Assembly (NCBI RefSeq): GCF_020184175.1
Contig: NC_065530.1
Location: forward strand, 29,303,260 to 29,367,259
Direction of reading: 5' to 3'
Origin: Aphis gossypii
Lineage: Eukaryota > Arthropoda > Insecta > Hemiptera > Aphididae
DNA length: 64,000 bases
Both the position numbers and the translations under genes were made by a program. A model generated the notes under the pieces. That model was given only the letters and a program-made list of their open reading frames with translations, was not told the DNA's origin and searched no databases. Shown here piece by piece: positions 1 through 11,409 of this stretch; the first letter of the stretch is position 1; every line of letters starts with the position of its first letter.

Positions 1-289
1 CTTTTAAATTTGCGAGTTAAATATGAAAAAGGTAATTTTATTTGATTAAAAATTAGTTACATTTTTCGCCAAACTGAATATTTACAATTTACATCAAATA
101 CAATTAGCAAATCTGAAAATAATAATATATGAATTCATTGTATTTATGTATTCATATAATATATATTATGAGTAGAAAAATAATATATACAATATACATA
201 AGAGAAATTGACGGGAAAAAATGGAAAGGAAAACCATTCAATGATGGTATGACTATTCAACGAAATATACATTATTTAGGCTGATTTTC
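1..289. other. AT-rich sequence, no gene seen
   Basis: AT-rich DNA with short poly-A/T runs and many stops in all frames. I see no splice-bounded open frame, promoter or repeat boundary before the repeat that starts near 290. Confidence 0.5.
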
Positions 290-2640
290 CGTTTGTTAAT
301 TTTTGAATTCTGAACGAAGTGTTGAATGTATTGATTTTACAATGATGTGTGTTTTTAATTTTTTTAGTGTGTGTACAGCATAACTTGTCGAAATAATGCT
401 TCAATTTTCTAACTTCGGGAATGGTGTCCAATGGCAAAGTGATTATCCTTGGTGCATTACAGAGGTAAAAAGTAAGAATTTTTCAACAGTTTTCAAAAAA
501 ATCGAGAAAAATAAAAAAAAAGTGACGGAAAAACAGGAATTGTACGCAAAAGCAGTTTTCAATAAAACTAATTTTTTTATATAGTTGTAACTCAAAAACT
601 AATTTCTGTAAATACATGAAATTTTCACCAATTGTTTATATTAGCCTAGCCTTGTCTGTGTATAGTTAAATTTTGAAAATATTTTGGCTTTTTTTGATTT
701 ATTTATAGACGACTGAAATTTTCGATTTTTCTAGTTGTTTTTTTTGAAATGTCAATAAAAAAATTTTGAGGGCCCAAAAAAACTTGAAAATTTAATACAA
801 GGTTTCTTATAAGTTGTTTTTATTGTAGTTAAAAAAATATTGTGGTAAAGTTAAAATTTTTACGATGTATGTCAAAATTGCGAAAATGCATAAGTAATTT
901 TTTAGTTGAAAATTCATAAAATTGTCTGTGTGTATATCTAAGGTTAAAAAATTCAACTAAGAATTTTCTTTCAAATAGCTTTAAGGAAAACTCGAAGCTT
1001 CATTATAGGAAAAATGTTATGAGCGTTTGATTTTTAAATTTTTACGAAATCGAGTAATGATAACGATTTATCTTCAAACGATTTTCAACATTTGTTACTA
1101 CCTGTCACCCGCGTGCTTCACCACCGTGGATAGTTGTTTGTAAATTGTATGACCGTGTCTTTGTCTTATAGTTATTTCGAACATAAAATGCTATAAAGTG
1201 TACTTACCTTGTACCTACGAAAAATAATAGTAATTTAAGGTTTTTTTATCAATTCTCATAAATTTACGTACCTACTCATAGATATAAGAAAACTGAAAAA
1301 CAATTTTTTCTCACATTAATATTATTATTTATACAACCGGGAAATATATTATATAATAATGTTATAACGTCGTTATACGAATAACAATAATAATGACAAT
1401 AACAACAACATTTGGGCATGGCATTCTGTGGGTTTTCGCATCATACAGCCAATCAGCGCTCTGAAGACTTACAATACTACTTTTCTATTGGTTATTATTA
1501 TTTATTATTGGATACGTTTTAACATATCTTAACAACTTGAGTCTCTTAAGTACATCAGTCGTAGTTTGAACTCAGTGGTCTATACTTCAAATCCCGCTGG
1601 ACCGTTCAAAGCATCGAGTCGTTGTCACATCTCATAAACGTCGACAATAATAATTGATCCATCGTCGATGCTACATAGGTATCTCATATACTGAGGTGAG
1701 TCGTGGGCGATTGCTTAACTATAAGTACGCTTTAAACAATTATTTTAATATATTATAATATATAATACGTATAAGTCGAGATAAAAATTTTACAGGAGAG
1801 ACACAAAACCTATTTTGTGTAACTTATTAGTTATTATGTTAAGTTTTCGAAATAAATGAAATAAAAATACACACTGTTACAATAGGAACACTTAGGGAGA
1901 TATGTTTTGTTTTTTCACCAAATAGTGTGTTTGATACAAATAACAAAATATTTCTGTAAAAATCTGAAAATGTCAAAATATTGGACATGTTCCTTAACTA
2001 TTCAGAACCTACTCGAACCTCCAGCAAACTTCACCATTTATTTAGATTGGCTTTGTCTTTACATAATTTAATTTTTTTAAATATTTCGCTTATTTTAGGC
2101 ATTTAAAATGCCCGTTTTTGTTTAGTTTTTTTTTTATAAATATGGATAGCAATATTTTGTCTAAGTCAAAATACTTGAAAATTTAATACTAAATTCCTCA
2201 TTAGTTAGTCTTATAGTGATTCAAAAATTATAAGAATACATATGCAAAATTTTTTTTATTAGAGTTAAAATATTGACAACAATCCGTCAAAATTATGAAT
2301 ACCTACTTACAAATTATTTTGTTAAAATTTATAAAAAATATTGTATAAGTAGCTAAGAGTTGAACATTTATTATAAGATTTTCCATAAGTTTGGCTTATA
2401 ATAGTTATAAAAGAACTTACATTTTAGGGTATTTAGGTCATAAAACATAAACCACCTTTTTCACCATCCACTAGAAAATATATCCCAGGCTGAGAAATTA
2501 TCTCCGCTTAGAATCGTTTTTCGTATACAAAGATACTTGGCTTAAAAAAGATACTAGATTGGTTTCAAATTTAAATAATTTAAATACTTTCATTATAGTG
2601 ACCTACTGGTTACTGTACAGCACAGCTTTACTCACTTGAC
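290..2640 (-). repeat. Composite repeat R4: dispersed AT-rich repeat carrying a Helitron-like insert
   Basis: This stretch is the reverse complement of about 35330-37262. Matching landmarks are the ends (TGAACGAAGTGTTGAATGTA near 312 against the inverted form near 37225), the centre (GGCATTCTGTGGGTTTTCGC near 1420 against 36445) and the far end (GTGACCTACTG near 2600 against CAGTAGGTCA near 35328). The outer arms belong to the R family also seen at 6230-7500, 34795-35310 and 17930-18120. The middle (about 1098-2027) is the Helitron-like element. No intact coding frame was found; the 62-codon frame at 396-584 lies inside the repeat arm and is discounted. Confidence 0.7.
1098..2027 (-). mobile_element. 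Helitron-like element, copy 1 (5'-truncated, inverted)
   Basis: Inverted copy of the element at 35742-36771. Its 3' end, read on the minus strand, still has the hairpin region followed by TGACAGGTAG and flanking T, so the usual CTAG terminus has mutated to GTAG. The similarity can be followed to about 2022-2027, where the 5' end of the element and about 35 bp of the neighbouring repeat arm are missing compared with copy 2. This indicates a deletion across that junction after the composite was duplicated. No Rep/helicase coding is present, so it is non-autonomous. Confidence 0.55.
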
Positions 2641-5640
2641 CACTCTTTATTTTTAGATAATATCATCATGAATTCGCGACACCTATGTATTTTGAAGTGG
2701 GTTAAATGTTAATATGGAAATGTTATTGTTATATATTTGATATTTCAAATTAATATTTTTGGGAGAGATTGAAATTTTCTATAGAAATGTACATATTACA
2801 TATTATATATTATAATTGTTTCTGTAAAGTTTTTTTGATCCTTATTCCAATTCAGAAATAGTACATTGTCAACATGCTGCCAGTCTACAATTTAGTATTA
2901 TATCCAACATTACAGATAATACATTTCTATTTATAGTTTTTATTTTTATTAGAAAATATCGAGTGGGCTTCTTACACGGCTATTTTCCAGGCCGAAACGT
3001 TTAGCCAATCTACCGCTAATTGGATAATTGTGTGTGATTTTCATTGACTTAAATAGATTAGACTATTTGGTATATTTTTGAGAATAGCTAATAACCGTCA
3101 ACCATAATTAGGCCAATAAAATAAGCACAAAAAATGTATTTACTATTACATTTGTTTTTCAATGAACAAAAATTGGATCCATTAAAAAATAAACAATTAT
3201 TATTATTATTCAGTTATTTTATTTAAAGTTTTTTTTTTTTATTAAACTTCAAAGTTCGTGGTAAGTAAAGTAATGGAAATATAAATTGCATGGATTGTAT
3301 TTCATATTTATAAAATTATAATCTACTTCATCCAATTTTAAAATCAAAGCTAAACTATATTTTTTAGTTTAATATTCATCTACGATCTACAGTAAGAATC
3401 GATATAAAGGTCAATATAGGAACTTAATTTATCGCCTTTTGATAGATACAATATGACATATTGTTACATTCATAATTGATAATTTATGTTGTTATTATGT
3501 AATTACTAATTATCATTATTAATTACTGAATTAGTATATTTATTTTATTATCGGATGTAGGATTATGTTAAATGGTATAATTTTTATTGCGATGTATTTT
3601 GATGAGTTTTCATAATAGTTTGCAATTTTCGTAAGCAAAAAATCATTCTAAATAATAAAAATTCTAGATTATTGTACAGTAATAAAACAAACAAATTGAT
3701 AAAGCTATACGTGATTTCAAACTTTCAAAGTATATATGAAAACAACTCGTTTAGATGTTGTAGACAAAAAAAAAAATATACACAATTGATTCTATCTTAG
3801 TCCCTAGACGATTATAGCAAAACAAATTCGATTTATTCTGTATATTGTATCCCTGTGGAGCTGTTCTACTCTTAAATACTATTTGACCACTGCGATTTAT
3901 TAATTATGTATTTGTTTATAAAGACGAAGATAAATATTTATTATTATGACATTTTATTTAATGAACAATTATAAAAAACCATACCACATTCTTTGTTAAT
4001 TTAATTTCATGTTGTCTATTGCTTTAATTTATAATTGGTTAGTTTAAAATACTTATAAATAATTATTTAATCGTATCGTATCATATAAAATATTAATACA
4101 TACGCATTCCAAAATTGTTGACGTTTTACAAACAATAGAAGAAATAATGTTATACTTTACTTATTCAAGATTAAAGTTAGTTTAAAACAAAATTGTATAA
4201 GCAAGGAGTATATCTTTAGAGTAGGGGGAGAAACAAAATTTGACAGAGTTGTTCAAAAAAAGTATAAATACCTATTAAGTATATACTAAGAATTAGGATG
4301 AATTTTGTTTTTCAATATGAGATTTCTGATTTTTTTTCAGCCTTACTTTTTGAATTGGTCTAATATGTATATGGAATTACATCATGCCGATTGGACGTTT
4401 GGTTAAATTTAACCCATGCTTATAGCCTTTAAAGTCCAATTAACCGTTTTTGCTCGAATAACAACCATTTTTTTTTTAAATATTTTATTGTTATTGTTTT
4501 TTTTCAAAAATACTTATCTGGTATTATTTATAGTAGGGAGTAGGGACTGTTTCTACGAACCATTAAATGTGTTATTACAAAAAGACACAGTTGCGCCAGG
4601 TAGGTAAATCGTATATAGTTTTCATTCTATAGCTACAAATTGATTTTTTAGTATATTATTATGTAAATAATTGTAATGGCGTATGGCCTCAGTCCTTCAA
4701 GATATTTCCAAAAGTTAGGGTTACAGTATTTATTTTCTACCACGATATAAAAAAATAAAAAAAAAAACACTACAAAAATATATATTATATTAATTAATTA
4801 AAAAAGACTTAGAAATTAAATTTTTAGAATACAATATTTTTTGATAAATGTATAATTTCTTTGTACTAGTATTATTAGGTATTTAATAATTAAATTGCTC
4901 TGTTTAAAGGGGCTTTTACCTGCTATGATCTATATTCTATAGGCACTTAGACCATCAAGGCGCCAAGTGCCTCGCTATGCTACAGTGTTATGCATTTTAT
5001 TAATTGGTTCTTTTAGAAAAAGATACATAATTTATGTTCTTACACATTAATATTTATATGTTTAGAAAGCGCTAAGAAAAAAATCACTTATGTATGTGAA
5101 ATGTCAACTATTGCATAAATTAAATTAATATTTATTTATTATACTTATAACAATATTTAAAAATAGTTTTATATATTATCCGAGTTCACTAATAAAGTTG
5201 GAATTATTATAATCATGAAGTATGTAAACCTGTAAACTGTTACATTTTCAATCTTATTTTTTAAGAGTATTTACTATTTTTCGTGGCTAATTTGAAATAA
5301 ATAATATAGGTACCTACATAATAGTTATTATAACAGATTAACTGTTCTAATACAAATTCAGGGATAAATATTAAAAATGATTAAAAATACTTATAAATTT
5401 AAATTAATTCTCCCTCTGTCCCTTTGTAAAATTGTTCTGAATCTTAGTTAAATGTAACATATCATTAAAGATAAATCTTATACAAATTTTTAAGTATTAA
5501 TAATTGTTCATAAATGACGCATTATATTAAAAATATTTCAGTTGACCCAACGACGTTTTTGTTGGTAACGGCTCTATGCAGATTAGATATTGTACTCAAT
5601 AACATAGTTATTATATCAATTAATCAATTATTTTATTAAA
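2641..5640. other. AT-rich intergenic DNA
   Basis: About 3 kb upstream of the small secreted-protein gene. It is AT-rich with homopolymer runs, and open frames are short and compositionally poor (for example the poly-T frame at 4416-4607). A slightly more GC-rich patch at about 4910-4990 (GGCGCCAAGTGCCTCGC) may be a transposon remnant, but I found no terminal repeats. No gene is supported here. Confidence 0.45.
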
Positions 5641-5680
5641 ATAAATGCCGAACAGTGAATGCTTTACTCGTCAGTCTGCG
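5634..5680 (+). promoter_or_regulatory. Candidate core promoter of the small secreted-protein gene
   Basis: An arthropod-type initiator TCAGTC lies at 5671-5676, with an AT-rich ATAAAT at 5641-5646 about 30 bp upstream. This places the start about 110 bp before the ATG at 5785. The TATA match is weak, and a second TCAGTT at 5702 is an alternative initiator. Confidence 0.3.
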
Positions 5681-5784
5681 ATTTGTAGTTATTGCTTGTG
5701 TTCAGTTACCAATAACTATTATTGACTTTTCAGACGGCTGGACAAATCATCGCTTTTCCATCTGTAATTTTATCGGGATTCAAA

Positions 5785-7838
5785 ATGAAAACCTTCTCGG
5801 TATGTCATATACTATTGATTTATTATTTTCAAAAATAACTATTTGTTCTTTTTTCCGAACATTAACACGTCTATCGTATCTTTTACTGTTATAGGTGGTG
5901 GTTTTATTGGCATTTGTTGTGATGTACGTCTTCATGGCGGACTCTGCAACAGTTTATGACGATTATGATGACTATGATTCAAAGTATGTTATTCAATATA
6001 TTATTAGTAATAGTAATACATTTCTAAATAACGTAATAATAACTACTACCTTTGTGATTTTTATTAATTTATTACGTACTATCAAAGAAACATAATAGTC
6101 CCCAATTAGCACAACTTGATATAGAATATTGTATGAAAAAACTTATTTATATAGAATCATTAATAATATTGTATTATTTTATTTTATTCTTTAATAAAAT
6201 ATTAGATCTTAAATAGGTAGTTTTTCAATCATATTATGTTGGTTATTTAAAACAAGTGTGGTAAAGTAAGTAGCGTTCTGCTGTGTCTTGTGGATCACTA
6301 TTATATGTAGGATTGTATACGAAAAATGATTCTGAACGGAGATGATTTGAAAGCCTAAGATATAATATATAAAATATATTATATTTTACATTGGGTAGTG
6401 AAAAGGTGATTATTTATGTTTTAATGACCTGAACACTCAAAAATTAAATCATACACAGAAAATGCCAATTTAAATAACTGGTGTATGTTTTAAGTTTCTA
6501 TAACTAGTAATTTTTAACTATAACAAAAATCTAAGGTTATTTGATAATAAATCGTTATTTTTAAGTGAATTTTACATTTCGTAAAAATTTAAACTAAGGA
6601 TAACATTTTATTGGCCAACGTTAAGTTCTATTATAATTATTGTAAGCAAAACTTATGGAAAATTTTGTATTCGATTTTCAACTTTTAAATACTTATACTA
6701 ATTTTTTTATAAATTTTAATTACAAAATATTTTGCAAATATTGATTTTTTAACGAATTTTTGTCAATATTTCACACGCTAATGAAAAATAAATGTGTCAA
6801 TGTATTCCTATAATTTTTGAATCACTATAAAACCAACTTTATATTCAATTTTAAAGTATTTTGATTCAACTAAAAATTATTGAAAAAAAAACAAAACAAA
6901 AATTAATATTTAAAATGCATATAAATAGCCTTAAAAATAAGCGAAATATTTTGAAAATTAAATTGTGTAAAGAAAATGCAAAATCTTGAGAGCTGGTGAA
7001 ATTTTTAAATATCTATGACTTATACTTTTTGATTAATAACATATATTAAAAATCGTTATCGTAACGCGAAATGAAAAACTTAGTGTTGAATTTTTTAACC
7101 TTATAATAAGATATAAATACTAAAAATTTCATGTATTTTTAACTACAAAATTATTTGCAAATTTTCGTAATTTTGTCTTAATTTGTCTTAATTTAAATTT
7201 TTAACGCTTATAAAAAATTGTGAATAAAGATTTTTGACTTTTTTTTAACTATAATAAGAACAACTTATAAGAAACCTTGTATGAAATTTTCAGAATTTTT
7301 TATAAATATTTCAAATTCTTAGATAAATCGAAAATTTCAGTTGTATTAATAGCTCAAAAAAAGCTAGAATATTTCTAAAAATTTGGTGAAAATTTCAAGT
7401 ATTTAAAGTAATTAGTTTTTGAGTTTCAATAATATAAAATAATTGATTTTTTTTAAAACTGTTGAAAAATTAGAAAAATTGTAATTTCCCTTATGTGTAC
7501 GCCCTTGATCATGTTATATAAAGTTCAAATATACGAGAAAAAAAATCGAAAAATACACGGTCGACACTGATTACTATGGTATGATCATCATGGATTTTCA
7601 GCTCGTTACGCGATTATATGATAATACTATGCAAATATGATAACATTTCGATTATGTACCTCAATTTATTGGTTTCAGCTCAAACAAGGGAAGATATTAT
7701 GACATTTTCCGGTTTGCACGCAGTACACAGGCAGGTACGGAGAAATACACGAAGATCACCAAGCATCCATTATATATATTCCTAAAAGGCCTGTTCAAAA
7801 TCATAACGAAAATATTCACTTCCGATTCTGTCCAGTAA
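5785..7838 (+). CDS. Small secreted protein of unknown function (87 aa, three coding exons)
   Basis: Coding exons 5785-5799, 5895-5983 and 7679-7838 join in frame (phases 0 and 2) with good GT/AG borders to give 87 residues. The first five codons (MKTFS) sit in their own exon. Exon 2 supplies a strongly hydrophobic signal peptide (VVVLLAFVVMYVFMADSA) and then an acidic tyrosine/aspartate stretch (YDDYDDYDS). Exon 3 encodes a basic, aromatic tail (GRYYDIFRFARS, later FLKGLFKIITKIF) and has no cysteine. RFARS contains no classical dibasic amidation site. I recognise no family. The exon plan matches the cuticle gene 1.7 kb downstream, which suggests shared signal-peptide exons, but no chitin-binding domain follows. 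It could be a salivary or cuticle-associated peptide; that is inference. A GT donor inside exon 3 (after 7732) would allow an alternative tail, but reading through gives the longer clean frame. Intron 2 (5984-7678) is filled by an R repeat. Confidence 0.6.
6230..7500 (+). repeat. Dispersed repeat R1 (in intron 2 of the small secreted-protein gene)
   Basis: AT-rich repeat in the same orientation as the copy around 35330-37262. Shared words include GATTCTGAACGGAGATGAT near 6329, GCGAAATATTTTGAAAATTA near 6941 and GAACAACTTATAAGAAACCT near 7258. It has no coding frame and no clear terminal repeats, so the class is unknown. It accounts for most of the 1.7-kb intron. Confidence 0.6.
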
Positions 7839-9440
7839 TTAAACCATAGCGACATACGCAAATAATATTATTTTTAATTTTAATTTTACAGTTCGTTATA
7901 ACTAATATTTGTGTTTTCTTTGACAGGTTACCTGATATGACATCCGAAAACAATACATAAGACGTATAAACGCTATGGGTTATATTGGGATATTGGTATA
8001 TATATGTTAATTATGCAGTATAACAATATACACGCAAGGTACCAAATATGATATTCTTATATTTATTTACTATTTTTTTTTCATTTGCACAACATAGATT
8101 TGATTTAGAGTAGATGAATCATAATGTACTTTTATAAATTATCTATTATATTATATTCCTATTCTAATTGCTCTAGTTATTATAGGCAATCTAAGTATAT
8201 TATACTACTTATATTAGAAACAATAAGAATATTATAATATTCGATATTATTAATATATTTATATATTATAAGACCACGGCTACACAATGTATTGTGTTAA
8301 ATATTATATTATTTTGTGCAGTTATATGTTTTGTTTCTTTGAGTTTGTTTTTTTTTTTTTTTTTATAATAAACCAAATATAGTTTAAATAATAGTCTTAA
8401 CTATGTTTATTATTATTTATGACTATTATTTATGTGTGGTTTCATAACCAATTTATGATTACGTATTACGAATTTATGTGTTAAATCTCGTTATTACATT
8501 TCCTCTGGTAGTTTGTAGGAATAAAAATGTGTTTAAAAATACCAGAACTTTATTTATACCACTAAGGTTTCGACTGAATTTTCACACCTAACTATTTTTA
8601 GACTAAATATATATTTAATATATGTATTATTCGTACAAATTATTTATTGTTAATATTGTTAGTGTGTGTATAAAGCGTTACACAAAGAAAACACTAGTAC
8701 TTATCACATTTCTGTTTCTGTGATCGAGTAGTAGGTAGTAACAGATTAAAAAAACAGTCAAATGCTTTTTTTTTTTTGTTATATTGAAGTTTTTTTTTAA
8801 GAACAATGTTAATAATATAATTAATATAATATTCATAAGAAATGTTATATTATGTTATTATATATATTATTCACGTATCTAAATCTAATTCGTGTGCTTG
8901 TTTTAATACATTTTAATTGCAATTATTACTAGCAATCGTACTTAAATTATTGAAATGTATTAATAAATCATATTACACAATTTACCACCAAGGTTTTTTG
9001 ATTGATTTAATGACATTATCGAATTTAATAAACTATATCAAACCTAGCTTTTATCCAAGTTTTATCACCAATTTATTATTATTGCAATTATTACAATATA
9101 ATTATTGATGAATTATATTTTTTTTTTACAAACTGGTAAACTAGATTTCATATAATTCATTATCGCTGACTAATTTAAGTAGGTATGCAATATTTTAGTA
9201 TTCGAATCAATACGAAGTGTTGAACAAAAAATATTATCAAGTTGGTCAGTTTTGTACGAACAATTTCAAATATCATTGCTTGCAGGGAAATTATGGGTGA
9301 AAATTAATGATTTTTTAAGTATAAACGATGTAGACGACATTAATCGGTGTTTTTCGATCAGCTAACATATATATCATTTGACCTAATGATGTCTACATAT
9401 TTTATTTCGAAAAATAAGGTATTTTTGTTATCGATAAAAT
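7839..9440. other. 3' UTR of the small secreted-protein gene and intergenic DNA
   Basis: AT-rich sequence between the two genes. An AATAAA-like signal appears near 8367 and another near 8521; either could end the upstream transcript. Poly-T and poly-A runs occur at 8348-8364 and 8768-8779. No coding exon is supported; the frame at 8917-9108 is low-complexity. Confidence 0.4.
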
Positions 9441-9445
9441 AACCC

Positions 9446-9480
9446 TATAAATCGATATGCACATCGTTTGCCCTGTCAGT
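9446..9480 (+). promoter_or_regulatory. Core promoter (TATA + initiator) of the cuticle protein gene
   Basis: TATAAAT at 9446-9452 is followed by the arthropod initiator TCAGT at 9476-9480. The initiator A is 32 bp from the first T of the TATA box, the canonical spacing, and sits about 100 bp before the start codon. Sharp TATA promoters of this kind are usual for strongly and briefly expressed cuticle genes. Confidence 0.7.
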
Positions 9481-9575
9481 TCAGCTACTGGAACCATCAC
9501 TAGTGGACATTCATATACAATACACAATACACATATCTGTAATTTTTCTCATTTTATCGATCAGCAAAAAAGGAA

Positions 9576-11004
9576 ATGAATTCAATCACAGTAAGTCGAT
9601 AGTTTTTAATTTATTTACTACTTTAAAATATAAAATAATAATTTATATCATATTAATAATTACTTGGTATAATAATAATTTGTGTGTTCAAAATTTAAAT
9701 TATATTTTTTAAATTTTTTCTTATTACTTCGTTGTGTCGTCATTAATATAGGTTGTAGTTTTGGCAGTGTTTGTCTTCTTGCAATGGTCTACCGCTGCTG
9801 TAATACCTGCATATCCTACATATTCGACGGAAAAACCAAAACCCCCTGTTATTGCGCAACTGCTGAGAAACGACTACGTCTACGATAATAACGGACAGTT
9901 CAGCCTTAAGTGAGTCACATAGTTAATAGATTAACATACGGATTTTTCGTCTCATCGATTTATAGGATATTATGGTTAGGTATTCAATGAATTAACATTT
10001 ATTTATACTGGTTAATGGTTGGTTAGATACTATTTTATATCGATAGAAATAAAATAAACGCCTTTATAACCTTTAAAAATATATTAACTTTTTTTGGCAT
10101 AAAACAAAATACTTTATTTTTTGAAAATATATTATGTATATATGAAATATTATGTGCTTCGCCAAGTATACTTAATTATATGCTGAAGTACAATAAGAAA
10201 ATTTCATAAAATATTTGATTATGGAATTAATTATACGATGAGTAACTCTACTGATTATGATTGAAAACAATTTGGATGAATAAAAGTTACTTTAAAAACA
10301 AATGTACATCATTACGTGCTTTAGTTAAAAGTAACTCATCACTTAACTTAGTTAAAAGTAATTTAATTTCAAATTTTTAACTACCTACTATAAATTATAA
10401 TTAATAAAACACCTCAATTTCTATAGTTATAATCAGTGAACAAAATAAAATAATTAAAAAACTACTCGTTTATAGAATTTAAATTTATATGCATTGAAAT
10501 AAAAATCGGCTCTACAATTTATAATTTTAAACAAGGATAGTTCTTAATTGAAAAGTGAATTTTGCATCAATTCAAAGACAATTCTCAAATGGCATTAAAA
10601 ATAGAAGTATTTGAAAAAATTGTAATTAAGAATACTTACAAAGTTAACAATTTAAAAAATTAGAATTTAAATAAATGTATTATTATTAAAGAAAAAAACC
10701 TTTAATTATTCAGATTAGCATACTTGTTGAATTATTCTAAACTACTTAAAGTAAATCGTTGATAAATAATAATTAATAATATGTAACGACGTATAATTGT
10801 AGTTATCAGGTGGATGATGGGACATCGCAGACTAGAGAAGGAACTTTGGTACTGAATGATGAAGGAGACGATTACGTTTTGATTCAAAAGGGCTCATACT
10901 CATACATTTCTCCCGAAGGCATTAAAGTTACGGTGACGTATACAGCCGACAAGGAAGGTTTCAAGATTGTCGAATCAAGCAACGATGTCCCCGCCAGAGT
11001 GTAA
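9576..11004 (+). CDS. Cuticle protein with RR-1 chitin-binding domain (124 aa)
   Basis: Structural protein of the arthropod exoskeleton that binds chitin outside the epidermal cell. Exons 9576-9590, 9752-9909 and 10803-11004 join at phases 0 and 2 into 124 residues. The first exon holds only MNSIT. Exon 2 completes the signal peptide (VVVLAVFVFLQWSTAA) and a short proline-rich spacer. Exon 3 carries the Rebers-Riddiford (chitin_bind_4) core, with YQVDDGTSQTREG followed by GSYSYISPEGIKVTVTYTAD and KEGF. The G-x-YSY-x-PEG-x-x-x-x-V-x-Y-x-AD-x-x-GF pattern is the RR-1 type found mostly in soft or flexible cuticle. Length and single domain fit the family. The joins rest on the acceptor at 10801-10802, which gives N-Y-Q-V-D-D-G across the border; the nearby AG at 10808-10809 would break the frame. 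A TATA/initiator promoter lies just upstream and AATAAA signals lie at 11201 and 11397. Confidence 0.88.
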
Positions 11005-11200
11005 TTGGAAAGTCCAAATATATACATAGCCTATACTCATATAGTATATCATTACAATTATGTAGCAGATTTAATGTCCACGTATGCATTTTATATTGTT
11101 CATTTTATTATTTTAAACTGATTATGTAGTATTGTAGTTGTAGTATATAGTCGGCATGTTTAATCAACCATGTATGAGTTTAAAATTACATGGAAATTGG

Positions 11201-11206
11201 AATAAA
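11201..11206 (+). terminator. Poly(A) signal of the cuticle protein gene
   Basis: AATAAA about 200 bp after the stop codon. A second AATAAA at 11397-11402 is an alternative end. Confidence 0.45.
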
Positions 11207-11409
11207 ATATAATGTAATAATTAAAATATTTGATCTTGAGAACATGTGCTTAAGATAAAACAAAATATATTTTTCCTTGCTTTTATCATAATATGATACA
11301 TTCAACTCTTCTGTTTAATTGTTACACTAAACATAAATTGTTGAATTTATTTTTTATTATTTGCAGTATTCGCTTTTAAGTGAATTCATATTCTGAATAA
11401 AGAGCTAGA

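Noticed and set aside
396..584. 62-codon open frame
   Set aside because: It lies inside the arm of a dispersed repeat whose other copies have stops at the corresponding place.
9503..9712. 69-codon open frame over the cuticle gene start
   Set aside because: It reads through the splice donor at 9591 into the intron in a frame different from the true start at 9576.
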